Below are positions 1 to 8,665 of a stretch of 64,000 nucleotides of DNA, piece by piece (position 1 is the stretch's first letter; every line of letters starts with the position of its first letter). The translations under genes were made by a program, and so were the position numbers. The stretch is taken from NCBI GenBank assembly GCA_963788085.1, contig CAWBFS010000057.1:1-64000 (forward strand). The letters run 5' to 3'. Below the pieces are notes generated by a model. It saw nothing but the letters and a program-made list of their open reading frames with translations, was not told where the DNA came from and ran no database searches. The stretch is from AP-15 sp963788085 (GTDB taxonomy: Bacteria; Pseudomonadota; Alphaproteobacteria; ATCC43930; CGMCC-115725).

Positions 1-165
1 TCAGGGAAATACACCCAATTCTGCCGGCGAGCTAATTACCCCACAGTTACCATTACAGACATGTGGATAAAGTGTTTGGGAACTCACCCCAGCATTTTCA
101 ATTCCTAAGATCCAGGCAACAACTACCGGGTGTCTCTATGCACTGCGAACGAGGGCTAATTTGGA

Positions 166-707
166 ATGTTCGACATTTTGGAGCGGCTCAACAATAAATC
201 GGAAAGTCGCGGTAGGCGATTTCTAACGGCGATAATTCTGCTTCTCGCCCTTTTCCGCTCTAGACCCCGGGGCTCTCATGGGCGGCTGGAGGGCAGAGAG
301 ACTTTCCGAGCGGACGAGTGGATCACCGAATGTCGACTCTGGTCCAGAGCACCGGCGCTCCAGACTGCTCGATTACCGTCCCGTTCTGGCAAACCCACGG
401 CGATCCGAGCGGCTCGTTCGCCCTCGTTGTCATGCTCCAGACCGGAAACGTCGGGATTGTCGGGCAGCCATTTCCCGTCCGAGCGGTGCTCCGCGTCGAC
501 AAAAACCCCCCGATCGAGTGCAAACAGCCGCGCTACTGCGTGTTTCCGAGTTCCGAATCGCTCGCTGTCCTGAGGCAGTTCAAGATCGGATCGCTCATTT
601 TGATCGATGTGTTTACGGACAAGGGAGCCTTTAACTTCAGCTTGACCCCGAAAGGCTACCAGGCAGGGATTGCGCAAATCCGTGCTTGGGGTTACCCAAC
701 AGAATGA
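166..707 (+). CDS. Small exported protein, frameshifted; remote IalB-like
   Basis: ATG 166 opens a cationic then hydrophobic stretch (RRFLTAIILLLALF, residues about 17-30) that looks like a signal peptide. The rest of a plausible protein is in another frame, open from 264 to the stop ending at 707. It contains GQPFPVRAVLRVD, a Cys pair (IECKQPRYC) and the tail GAFNFSLTPKGYQAGIAQI. One missing base near 250-263 would join the halves into an exported protein of about 180 residues. The Cys pair and final GY-x-x-x-I pattern recall IalB-type periplasmic proteins, but only remotely. That it is exported is reasonably supported; the family is a guess. An isolated GTG start at 318 for the second half alone is the alternative. 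Confidence 0.4.
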
Positions 708-1258
708 TGACAGATTCCTCAGCCGCCTCCGAAACTCAGCCGATCGAAATCGCGCACGCCGTCTGGCGGCAGTAGGAGAGTTTACTCGCTGGCAATCCGG
801 CGGTGAATTTCCGCGATTAGGTCGGTTCAGTTCGGTCGGCGAGGAAACGTTATCTGATTAATTCGGCGCCAGTTTGCGCTCGCCGCGTCGAATGTTAGCC
901 GGAGGATCTAAGGGGAGAACTCATTGAATAGTTTGCAATAATTTGGGATCGTCTTGCGTTCGATCCGGTTTGCGGGCACGCCGGGACACCGCGCCGCGAT
1001 TTTGCGGTCTCGAAATCGGTAACGCAGTCCCTTACCGTCGGCAGCGTGGTATTCCCGAGTATCGGTCAGTTTATACGCTAACCCACCGAGTTTTATTCCC
1101 GTCTATAACGCGTGCGCACGCGCGCGCGTTGCGCGGCTGGCGAAGGATCGCGCGAACGGTATGGGTTGGGGCGCTTCTTTTGGACACGAGCGGCGGCTTC
1201 TCTCCTTCGATCAGGCTAGCTTGACTTAGATCGACCATGTGGCTTCCGGCTTTTGGGA
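708..1258. other. No gene recognised
   Basis: About 550 bases without a convincing coding frame: short overlapping frames in several registers, none with a recognisable domain or ribosome binding site. A purine-pyrimidine alternating GC run (CGCACGCGCGCGCG) lies near 1112-1126. The segment separates two convergent small-protein genes. Confidence 0.5.
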
Positions 1259-1562
1259 TCAATAGCAACAGCAGCAATGCCGATAATGGTGTACCCGGTG
1301 ATAGTGACGTCTGTATAGAGGCGGCGGTCCATAATAACCGACATAGGGTGCGCTATAGTAAATCGGAGGTGGAACGTAATAAACGGGTAGCGCATAAACG
1401 GGCGCTCCGATAAAGGCCGGAAATCCGAAGCCGATCCCTATGCTGACTTCCGCCATGTGCCCGAGCCGAGGGCGCGGCCACCAGAACCGCGGTGAATACC
1501 GCAGTGCAAGCCATTGTCCAGCCACCGGTCCGAACAATGCGACCAAGTCTTGTCACGTGCAT
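1259..1562 (-). CDS. Small secreted Pro/Tyr-rich protein, frameshifted
   Basis: On the minus strand ATG 1562 begins a signal peptide (MACTAVFTAVLVAAPSARA) with a clear A-R-A cleavage site. The mature part continues in the next frame: SIGIGFGFPAFIGAPVY, then repeated Pro/Tyr motifs (YVPPPIYYSAPYVGYYGPPP), ending in a His/Tyr stretch and four consecutive Cys before the final Tyr (HHYRHCCCCY). Removing one A near 1456 gives ARAHGGVSIGIGFG and joins both parts as a protein of about 100 residues. Glycine/tyrosine/proline-rich small exported proteins like this are common and uncharacterised in Hyphomicrobiales. The Cys-rich end could bind metal or be an artefact of the same poor sequence. Confidence 0.6.
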
Positions 1563-1714
1563 TCGCTCGCCTTTTCCTTGCCGTGACATCATGATCTGAG
1601 CGCGATAGTCGTAACTCTCGTTATAGGGCAAGGGTCAAATTTGGGGCATAACATCTTTAATTGATAATTAACATTTTAGTGGATTCTTTCGGTAGGATTT
1701 TGGGGCAAGTTCCC

Positions 1715-2186
1715 GTGAGCACGTTTAAATACCCGCACGCAGACGAAACAAGGCAAGCTCCAGCGCATCAGCAAAAGGCAAGGCGTAACCGAATTCTGGT
1801 CGTCGAGGACAACCGGCCAAATTCGAAGCTATTGAAGCAGCTTCTAACAGCTGAGGGCGAACCGGAATTGGTGGAGTCTCCAGGAGGGTTGGCAGGCGAT
1901 CCACCTCGCCCGTGATGAACAACCTGATTTGATCCTGATGGATATTAGATTGCCTGACATCAGCGGGCTTGACGTGACCCGTCTGCTTAAGCAGGATGAT
2001 CAGACCAAAACCATTCCGATCATTGCCGTAACCGCTCTCGCAAACCCAGAGTACGAAAAGAAAAGCTTTGAGAGCGGATGCGATGCCTACATCCCCAAGC
2101 CGATAATCCTCGACAATTTCCTGCGGGCAATGAAGTCATTCTTGAAGACCCGGCCCGAGACGCTCACCGACATTCGGATCAGTTAA
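1715..2186 (+). CDS. DivK-like single-domain response regulator, frameshifted
   Basis: A stand-alone receiver domain. The first half (from GTG 1715 or TTG 1661) carries RILVVEDNRPNSKLLKQLL, with the acidic pocket residues E-D. The second half, one frame over, gives WQAIHLARDEQPDLILMDIR, with the phospho-acceptor Asp in LILMDIRLP, then VTAL (Thr switch) and YIPKPI (conserved Lys). Deleting one C near 1879-1881 restores a continuous receiver of about 150 residues. It resembles DivK, and an intact DivK is encoded at 43892-44302, so this is a paralogue. No output domain follows before the stop at 2186. The start is uncertain because the N-terminal extension before the receiver is not conserved. 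Confidence 0.75.
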
Positions 2187-2806
2187 GTCGAGCGCACCGC
2201 CGAAAGTTCCGGTATGGGGTGGTCACAGGTGGAGCGGAAAACTCCAAACGTCCGCCTCGGACACAGTGCATCAATACTTTCAGGAAAGCTACTTGCCCCT
2301 GTCCGATCAATGGGTTACGGTTCCCGTAAGATATGACTGAAACTCACCCGTCAAACCCGCCGTCTCGGGCTATGCCCGCGTCAACACCTCCGCCTTCGCC
2401 AAGGGTAGTTGAGCATGCGCTTCAGCGAGTAACTCAGTCGCACGTTGTCGGGTTTCTGCTGTGTTGTGGTTGGACTTTAGCAATTTTTGATAATGTTGGA
2501 TGTTGAGCTGAATGATCGCTGGGTCTTCCATCATTTGTTACGTCTCCCGGTTAGGGGGTTCCGACAAGCGAGTTAAATCGCCATAGGACGGCAATGCAAG
2601 TATCGGAGATCTACTCATTTGGAAGAGGAATATTGTGCACTGCGCGAGCTGGCCACAATCGACGCGCATCGGGCAGCGGAAGCGGCGGCCGACTCGAACA
2701 TCAACTCGATGATGGTGTTGCGCGCGAGGCGCGGCGGGACCTTTTCGAAATACGTGACTTTGCGGGGCGGGCTGCGGCGAGCCATTCCGTTCCTCCTCGT
2801 CGGTCA
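2187..2806. other. No intact gene; left flank of the IS/phage graveyard
   Basis: No frame here has a recognisable domain. A short stretch near 2364-2390 reads SGYARVNTSAF, reminiscent of the N-terminus of serine recombinases (GYARVST), but it stops after a few codons. A reading frame at 2619-2861 is probably noise. Confidence 0.4.
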
Positions 2807-2888
2807 GGTGAGCTGGACCCCGAAAATGGGACAATTGGCTAAGGTGGAACCCTGCCCCTAAAAGGCGCCGGTGGCGCAGGAGCAGGAC

Positions 2889-3141
2889 ATGAAGCGGACA
2901 CGGAAGAAGCACAACGCGGCGTTCAAGGCGAAGGTGGCGGTGGCGGCGGTCGCCAAGGGGGACCGGACGATCGCCGAGCTGGCGAGTGAGTTCGGGGTTC
3001 ATCCGAACCAAATCTACAACTGGAAGAAGCAGCTGCTGGACGGTGCCGCGAGCGTTTTCGAGGGCGGCGGTTCGGCGGTGGTGGGAACGGTCAGCGAGGG
3101 GCAGGTTGATGTTCTGTACCGGCAGATCGGGCAGCTGAAGG
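2889..3141 (+). pseudogene. IS3-family transposase OrfA, 3' truncated
   Basis: Starts MKRTRKKHNAAFKAKVAVAA, followed by a helix-turn-helix (IAELASEFGVHPNQIYNWKK, residues about 25-44) and LLDGAASVFEGGG, then LYRQIGQLK at the start of the OrfA leucine zipper. This is the DNA-binding half of an IS3-type transposase. After about residue 84 similarity ends abruptly and the frame runs into unrelated sequence, so the zipper end and the frameshift window into OrfB are lost. Confidence 0.85.
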
Positions 3142-3323
3142 ATGGCGCGGTCCACCTCGCTGACCTCGGCCGGTGGGCTGATAGACCCGAAGAGCGCGAC
3201 ACCGCCAGCAACCGGGCACTGCTGTGATTACCGGCAGCGCTGCGTCCTCGCGCTCGACCAGCGCGCGGACGGGTTCGCTCGGCTCATTTGCCGAGCTTTC
3301 GTGCCGAAAAAATCGTTTTCGAC

Positions 3324-3590
3324 CACCCGAGGAAGCTCTCGTCCGCTACGGCCGCCCAGGGATTTTCAATACCGACCAGGGCAGTGGCACTGATCGACCG
3401 CCCTGTACGGCTCGGCCCGGATGGCGGCGTGGCTGGCGACCCAAGGCCATGTGGTCAATCGCAAACGGGTTCGGCACCCTGATGCGGTTAATCGGGCTGG
3501 TGGCGATCTACCAGCGCCCGAACACGAGCAAGGCAGCCGCGGCGCACAAGGTCTACCCCTACCTCCTCGGCGGGATCGCGATCGGTATTC
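3324..3590 (+). pseudogene. IS3-family transposase OrfB, scrambled fragments
   Basis: Two OrfB pieces lie in the wrong order. First comes EEALVRYGRPGIFNTDQGS (3330-3393), containing the second catalytic Asp of the DDE core (NTDQGS). Behind it is a piece that should precede it: WLATQGHVVNRKRVR in one frame (from 3430), continuing one frame over as LMRLIGLVAIYQRPNTSK and HKVYPYLL. The order and frame change suggest either rearrangement or two different IS copies meeting here. Confidence 0.75.
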
Positions 3591-3629
3591 CGCGGCCGGT
3601 CGCCGAGACCGATCTGGGTAGTGTCCGGG

Positions 3630-3845
3630 AAGTTCTGCAAAAGCCGCGTCGGGATCTGGCGGCCTGGTTCGCCAAATGGTCAGGCAAATACTCAAAGCTC
3701 ACCGGCTGGGTCGAAGACAACATCGACGAGACGCTGACCTTTTACCGGCTGCCGCGGCAGCACCATAAGCACCTCAAATCGACCAATATGCTGGAGCGCC
3801 TCAACGAGGAGATCAGGCGCCGCACCCAGGTTGTGCGCATCTGCC
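3630..3845 (+). pseudogene. IS256-family (mutator) transposase, C-terminal fragment
   Basis: Contains AAWFAKWSGKYSKLTGWVED, then ETLTFYRLPRQHHKHLKSTN and MLERLNEEIRRRTQVVRI, the highly conserved end of IS256-type transposases, including the catalytic Glu region (NMLERLNEE). Similarity stops at VVRI; the normal continuation is replaced by phage-like sequence. It is joined in frame to the IS3 remnant upstream, so the open frame 3224-3862 is a chimera. Confidence 0.85.
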
Positions 3846-3867
3846 TGCCTGGTCGCGCGTGAGGGCG

Positions 3868-4029
3868 GCAAAATCGAGCGAGGGGCCGGTCGAATTTCAG
3901 GTAATCGGCCATGTTCCTCGAGGCGAGCTTGCGCAGCTCCTCGATCACCCAGTCGGCGGTGACTTCGGCGCGCTCAGCGCGCTTCGACTGGGCCGCCTCG
4001 ATCGCCGCGGCGATGTCAAGTTTTGTCAA
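3868..4029 (-). pseudogene. Phage terminase small subunit fragment
   Basis: Minus-strand reading gives AAIEAAQSKRAERAEVTADW, then VIEELRKLASRNMADYLKFD. This is the pattern of the middle of Terminase_2-type small subunits: the E-A-I-x-x-A-Q-x-x-R-A-x-R linker and the W-V-x-E-E-L-x-K-I-A segment. Other small-subunit pieces lie at 4535-4697 and 5262-5465, so the gene has been broken into at least three parts. Confidence 0.65.
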
Positions 4030-4063
4030 GTTCTGGCGGCCGCAGCCGGCCCAGGTCGTGCCG

Positions 4064-4525
4064 CTGACCGCGGCGCAGATCGAGGAGCATATCGCCTACG
4101 GCAAGAAGCGCGGCTACAGCGACGAGCAGGTCCGCGCCATCATTGCCGATGAGAGCCAGAACGAGGTGTGGAAAAACGACCGCTACCAGGTGCACGTCCG
4201 CCACCTCAAGGGCGATGCCGACGCCATCCCGATGGTGCAACTATCGATCCGCCGCGTCGATCGCCAACCGATCCACGACTGGAGAGATCTCCAGCGCATA
4301 AAAAACCAGATCGTCGGCCCGGAGTGCGAGGCCGTCGAACTCTATCCCGCCGAGTCGCGGCTGGTCGACAGCGCGAACCAATATTTCCTTTATGTCGTGC
4401 TCGACCCGTCTTTCCGCTTCCCCTTTGGCTACCAGGAGCGCCTCGTCAGTGACGAGACGAGCGGCGGCAGCGTCCAGCGCCCGTTCGACGAGGAGGGATG
4501 GTTCCGGCCCTGCAATCGCCGCTAG
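4064..4525 (+). CDS. Phage-type DUF7694-like protein (copy 1)
   Basis: The frame reads IEEHIAYGKKRGYSDEQVRA, IADESQNEVWKNDRYQVHVR, then IHDWRDLQRIKNQIVGPE, AVELYPAESRLVDSANQYFL and FPFGYQERLVSDETSGGS. The D-W-x-x-x-Q-x-I-K-N ... V-E-L-Y-P-A-E-S-R core is what I know as the DUF7694 family, usually found in prophages next to packaging genes; its function is unknown. The start is unclear: the open frame runs back into terminase-antisense sequence and no ribosome binding site decides it. A near-identical second copy starts about 622 bases downstream. Confidence 0.6.
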   Translation: MTAAQIEEHIAYGKKRGYSDEQVRAIIADESQNEVWKNDRYQVHVRHLKGDADAIPMVQLSIRRVDRQPIHDWRDLQRIKNQIVGPECEAVELYPAESRLVDSANQYFLYVVLDPSFRFPFGYQERLVSDETSGGSVQRPFDEEGWFRPCNRR

Positions 4526-4563
4526 AGGCGCTACGGTGCTTGACCCATTCGGCGCCACTTCTC
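4079..4563. repeat. Tandem duplication, left copy
   Basis: This block (from ATCGAGGAGCATATCGCC) is repeated almost exactly at 4701-5214, an offset of 622 bases at the left boundary. Both copies end at GGCGCCACTTCTC. Differences: one A fewer in the A-run near 4926 of the right copy, an extra internal duplication there, and a few substitutions. A 137-base spacer (4564-4700) separates the copies. Confidence 0.9.
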
Positions 4564-4697
4564 GTTTTGCCGGCACCGCGTCCGGCGAGGTACAGCCAGA
4601 CCCGCCAGTTCTTGCCCGCCGGGGCGTTGAGTTCCGCCGGGACGTCGTAGTACTCGACGCTGACCTCCGAGAGCACGGCCGCCTGGTCGCGCGTGAG
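4535..4697 (-). pseudogene. Terminase small-subunit end fused to large-subunit start
   Basis: Minus-strand frame: LTRDQAAVLSEVSVEYYD (end of a terminase small subunit), followed directly by AGKNWRVWLYLAGRGAGKTR and SGAEWVK. The latter is the start of a terminase large subunit, including its Walker A motif (GRGAGKT). The two genes normally follow each other; here the junction has been deleted so the pieces are in one frame. Only about 30 residues of the large subunit survive before sequence antisense to the DUF7694-like gene takes over. No packaging function is expected. Confidence 0.7.
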
Positions 4698-4700
4698 GGG

Positions 4701-5214
4701 ATCGAGGAGCATATCGCCTACGGCAAGAAGCGCGGCTACAGCGACGAGCAGGTCCGCGCCATCATTGCCGATGAGAGCCAGAACGAGGTGTGGAAAAACG
4801 ACCGCTACCAGGTGCACGTCCGCCACCTCAAGGGCGATGCCGACGCCATCCCGATGGTGCAACTGTCGATCCGCCGCGTCGATCGCCAACCGATCCACGA
4901 CTGGAGAGATCTCCAGCGCATAAAAACCAGATCGTCGGCCCGGAGTGCGAGGCCGTCGAACTCTATCCCGCCGAGTCGCGGCTGGTCGACAGCGCGAACC
5001 AATATTTCCTTTATGTCGTGCTCGACCCGTCTTTCCGCTTCCCCTTTGGCTACCAGGAGCGCCTCGTCAGTGACGATTTGGCTACCAGGAGCGCCTCGTC
5101 AGTGACGAGACGAGCGGCGGCAGCGTCCAGCGCCCGTTCGACGAGGAGGGATGACCGGCCCTGCAATCGCCGCTAGAGGCGCTACGGTGCTTGACCCATT
5201 CGGCGCCACTTCTC
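4701..5214 (+). pseudogene. DUF7694-like gene, degenerate second copy of tandem repeat
   Basis: Right copy of the duplicated block. It carries the same IEEHIAYGKKRGYSDEQV start, but the A-run near 4926 has five As instead of six, shifting the frame after LQRIK. Near 5065-5105 a segment of about 30 bases (TTTGGCTACCAGGAGCG...) is itself duplicated, and ATGGTTCC in the left copy is ATGACC here. The copy is therefore non-functional as written. The single-A difference shows directly how an indel breaks this gene. Confidence 0.75.
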
Positions 5215-5261
5215 TGCGCACCGGCCTTCTTTTTGCCAGGCCGGTTCTTGCCCGCCGGGGC

Positions 5262-5465
5262 GTCGTCCGCCGGGACGTCGTCGTCCTCGAGCTGACCTCC
5301 TTGGCGCTGTAACCGGCCCGGATGGCCGCTTGTTTCGCATTCGGCTCGATCAGGTACTCCTAGCCCTTGCCGCGCTCATGAGAGGGCGGTGGTCTGGCCA
5401 CGCGTCAAAGCCGAAAAATCGAGGTACGGATCGCCGTCGGTGGTCAACTTCACATAGTCGGCCCT
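5262..5465 (-). pseudogene. Terminase small subunit, N- and C-terminal scraps
   Basis: Minus-strand translation of about 5270-5345 gives NAKQAAIRAGYSAKE, the helix-turn-helix start of Terminase_2-type small subunits (N-A-T-x-A-A-x-R-A-G-Y-S). About 5376-5465 gives DYVKLTTDGDPYLDF and SALTRGQTTALS, the C-terminal part. Together with 3868-4029 and 4535-4697 these account for one or two small-subunit genes in pieces. Confidence 0.55.
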
Positions 5466-5924
5466 TGCCGCGCTCCCAAGCGAGAGGGCTCCTCCCTCAT
5501 CAGGCGGCCGGATGGCCTTTTGCGGGCGCATCCAGCGGCTCGGCGAGAATAGCGACCAGGCTGGCAGGGCCCCACATTGGCGCCTTCTGGAAGCCCGCTG
5601 ACCCGGCGTTGATATCATTGCCGAGGCCAGCCTGGCTCGGCGCATGCTAAACCTGAGCTTGTCGATGGTCAAAATCCGGTTCTGCCAGGCTACCGCGAAA
5701 TCGAGCAACCGGCGCGAGAACCGGTTGACCACGATCGGATCGCCGCCCGAGACGTTGGCGATGGATTCGCTTTCGGGTTTTCTAAAGTCGGCGCTTCCCA
5801 AAATGTTGCTCAATTCGACGTCGCCGGCTATTTCGTGGCTCCAGCCTTTGAGGCGTCGACCGCATCGGCGGCGAGCCACGCGGTCCACGATGTTGATGTT
5901 GACTATCGGAAATTTTCGCGACAT
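5466..5924 (-). other. Unrecognised open frame in phage remnant
   Basis: From ATG 5924 the minus strand stays open through NILGSADFRKPESESIANV, GGDPIVVNRFSRRLLDF and WQNRILTIDKLRF, then runs into the terminase scrap at 5465. The first 100 residues look protein-like, but I recognise no family and no ribosome binding site. It could be a phage morphogenesis remnant or a chance frame; the plus strand is also open over much of it. Confidence 0.25.
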
Positions 5925-5977
5925 AACCAGAAACCGCTCGGTATGATCGGGAACGGATGAACGCGAAGGCGGTGACG

Positions 5978-7127
5978 ATGGCCAAGGTGCGTAAGCGGAC
6001 CTGGGAGAGCAAGGGCGGCAAGCGGAATGCATGGATTGCCGATTACACCGACCAGGCAGGCAAGCGTCACATCAAAACGTTTCCGACGCAAAAGGCCGCA
6101 AAAACCTGGCTGGTCGAGACGCAGCACGAGGTGAAGCAGGGTGTCCATACCCCGGTGCGCACTAGCATCACGGTCGCCGAGGCGGGCGAAACATGGATCG
6201 CTCAGGCAGAGACGGACGGCCTCGAGGCCTCCACAGTGCTGCAATATCGGCAGCACCTCCGATACCATATCACGCCGTTCATCGGTCAGACGAAGCTCGC
6301 CGAGCTCGCGCCGGCCACCGTGGCGAGCTTCCGAAATGCCTTGATCCGCGAGGGACGATCGCGTGCTATGGCCAAGAAAGCGGTGGGGAGCCTCGGCGCC
6401 ATACTGGCTGCGGCAATGGCTAGCGGCAAGGTGGCGCGCAACGTCGTCCGCGACCAGGCCAGGCAGCACGGCGCGCGGCAGCGTCGGCTAGAAAAGCGGC
6501 ACGACGCGCGACTTAGAGGTTGGGACCGACATTCCCACCAAAGACGAGATCAGGGCCCTGCTCGCCGTGGCCCAAGGCCGCTGGCGCCCGTTGATCCTGA
6601 CGGCGATCTTCACCGGATTGCGCGCCAGTGAGCTCCGCGGCTTGACCTGGTCCGACCTCGACCTTGACCGAGGGAGCCTGACCGTGCGGCAACGTGCGGA
6701 CCGCTGGAACAGGATCGGCTCGCCGAAATCCGATGCGGGCAAGCGCGAGATCCCGCTCGCGCCGCTGGTCGTCAACACGCTGCGGGAATGGGCGCTGGCC
6801 TGCCCGAAGGGCGAGCTGTCTCTCGTCTTTCCCAACGGCGACGGGAACATCGAATCCCTGCCAAACATCCACCGACGTGGCCTTGGACCATTGCAGGCGA
6901 CGGCCGGGATCACCAGTGACAAGGACCACCCGAAGTATGGGCTGCAATCATTCCGCCACGCCGCGGCGAGCCTATTCATCGAGCAGGGCTTCACGCCAAA
7001 GCGCGTTCAAGCGCTGATGGGGCATTCTTCCATTCAGGTGACCTTCGATACCTACGGCCATCTATTTCCCTCGCAGGCCGAAGATCAGGCGGCGATGCAG
7101 CAGCTGCAAGCCCGGCTCGTCGGCTGA
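5978..7127 (+). CDS. Tyrosine-type phage integrase, frameshifted
   Basis: A site-specific recombinase of about 382 residues. The N-terminal part (MAKVRKRTWESKGGKRNAW) has the arm-binding domain of Hyphomicrobiales prophage integrases, then a core-binding SAM-like domain (EASTVLQYRQHLRYHITPFI). The catalytic domain has the first Arg in TGLRASELRGL, SFRHAAASLF and the Tyr nucleophile in HSSIQVTFDTYGHLF. One extra T near 6513 shifts the frame between RHDARL and EVGTDIPTK; removing it restores one protein. The usual H-x-L-R box reads QSFR, so the His is replaced by Gln. The gene lies about 70 bases from a tRNA-Gln 3' fragment, its likely attachment site. ATG 5957 is an alternative start. Confidence 0.85.
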
Positions 7128-7197
7128 CTTTGCGACAAAGCCGCGACATGAACCGCCTAAAACCAAGTGAAATAATTGACATATATAGGGCAATAAG

Positions 7198-7246
7198 GCG
7201 GACTCTGACTCCGCCAGTCTAGGTTCGAATCCTAGTCCCCCAGCCA
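7198..7246 (+). tRNA. tRNA-Gln(CUG), 3' fragment; probable att site
   Basis: The 3' half of a tRNA: anticodon stem GCGGA/TCCGC (7198-7202/7210-7214) around loop CTCTGAC (anticodon CTG, Gln), a four-base variable loop, T arm CTAGG-TTCGAAT-CCTAG (7219-7235), acceptor strand TCCCCCA, discriminator G and CCA (7244-7246). The 5' half is missing: no TGGGGGA lies at the right distance upstream. Integrases commonly use tRNA 3' ends, leaving such a copy at the distal end of the element. Since the tRNA reads rightwards, the element would lie to the left, with the intact tRNA-Gln beyond it. Confidence 0.8.
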
Positions 7247-7416
7247 AATCTCATTTTTTTTCGGCATTGACTACATTTCCCGCCCCGTGACGGGTTGCGG
7301 CCCGGCTCTCGGCGAGTGGCAGCAAGCAAGCGCGCACTGCGCGCGGCTTGACAGTCGCCAGCATCTGTTCTCATTATGTTCTGGATGCCTTGAAACGTCG
7401 CAGGTGAACGGTCGGG

Positions 7417-8665
7417 ATGGAAACGGCAGCCACCATCCTCCATGCAGACCTGGATGCCTTCTATGCCTCGGTCGAGCAGCTGCTCGACCCTTCGTTGCGC
7501 GGCAAGCCCATCGCCGTCGGTGGCGGGGTTGTGCTCGCCGCTTCTTACGAAGCCAAGGCCTTCGGGGTGCGCGGCGGCATGCCGGGACGGCAGGCGCGTG
7601 AGCTCTGTCCGCAACTCACCTTTGTCAGCGGCCATTTCAAGGACTACCAACGGCTGGGCGATGCCGCCATCAAGGTGGTCAACGATTTCACGCCCCTGGT
7701 CGAGCGGATTTCCATCGACGAGGCCTTTGCCGACGTCGCGGGCTGTACCCATCTCTTCGGTCCGCCTGCCGAAATTGCGAGGGCAATCCGGCGCCGCGTG
7801 CGGGCGGAGCTTGGCCTTCCGATCTCGGTCGGCGTGGCGCGCACCAAGCATCTGGCGAAAATTGCCTCGCAAGTGGCCAAGCCCGACGGGCTGGTGGTTG
7901 TCGATCCCGACACGGAACTGGAATTCCTTCACCACCTGCCCGTCGAGCTGATGTGGGGAGTGGGCCCGGTCACCAGGGCGCGTCTGGCCGAGATCGGCGT
8001 GCTTACGATCGGGCAGCTGGCAAAGACACCGGGATGGTCGCTCGAATCGGTTGCTCGGTCCCGCCGCGGTCGAGAAACTTGCAGCGCTGGCGTGGAATCG
8101 CGATCCACGGGAGATCGAGACTCACCGACGGGCCGGATCGGTAGGAGCACAGTCGGCGATCGGCAGGAAACCTGCCGAAGTGCGAGTTTTCCGACCCACC
8201 CTGCTGCATCTTGCAGACAGAATTGGCTCTCGCCTCCGGGCCAAATCCAGGCCTGGTCGAACCGTGACGGTCCGCGTTCGCTTCGCCAACCTGGACTCAG
8301 CCACTCGCTCGGTAACGCTCGGCGCGCCAATCTCCGCGACTGTTACCCTTGCTGAGATCGCCGAGGAGCTGGTGTGCGCGGTCCTCGCCGATCACCCCGA
8401 CGAGAAGACCATCTCGCTCCTGGCGATCTCCGTGTCACATCTCGACGAGCACTGGGATGTGCAGCTGGAACTCCCGCTTGGACTTAAAGATGAAGCGCGC
8501 CGCCCCGGCACCAGGAAAGGTATGGCGCGTTGGGAGGCCGACTGCGCTGTCGATAGGATCCGCGATCGCTTCGGATGGGATGCTGTCGGATATGGGTCGG
8601 TGGCGCTGGGGATTTCCCGTTCCGTTCCCGACGAGTTTCGCAAGCTCGCCGAAAAGGACCTGTGA
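7417..8665 (+). CDS. dinB: DNA polymerase IV (Y-family), frameshifted
   Basis: Error-prone lesion-bypass polymerase. ATG 7417 begins METAATILHADLDAFYASVE, with metal-binding Asp11 and steric-gate Tyr16; the catalytic SIDEAF motif (Asp101, Glu102) and SVGVARTKHLAKIAS follow. The thumb (LMWGVGPVTRARLAEIG) and little-finger domain continue in the next frame from LLGPAAVEKLAALAW. One extra base near 8049 separates the halves; without it the protein has about 415 residues, normal for DinB. The end at 8665 is complete (EFRKLAEKDL). No LexA-type box was recognised upstream. It stands alone between the integrase/tRNA fragment and a gene-poor stretch. Confidence 0.9.

Larger units (their letters stand above)
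2807..3845 (+). mobile_element. Mosaic of IS3-family and IS256-family remnants
   Basis: A run of transposase pieces out of natural order: IS3 OrfA (2889-3141), an IS3 OrfB catalytic-core scrap (FNTDQGS, near 3360), an IS3 OrfB N-terminal segment (3421-3590), then an IS256/mutator C-terminus (3630-3845). The left end has TGAGCTGGACCCCGAAAATG at 2807-2826, which looks like an IS3-type terminal inverted repeat. No complete element or matching right end is visible, so nothing here can move by itself. Confidence 0.7.

Noticed and set aside
62..70. Perfect DnaA-box-like TGTGGATAA
   Set aside because: A single site without clustered boxes, AT-rich unwinding region or dnaA/gidA/hemE neighbours; chance is sufficient.
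2330..2400. Serine recombinase start (SGYARVNTSAF)
   Set aside because: Eleven residues of resemblance followed by a stop; too short to claim.
2538..3155. 205-codon minus-strand frame
   Set aside because: Opposite the IS3 OrfA remnant; composition is shadow-like (His/Arg/Leu/Pro) and no motif is visible.
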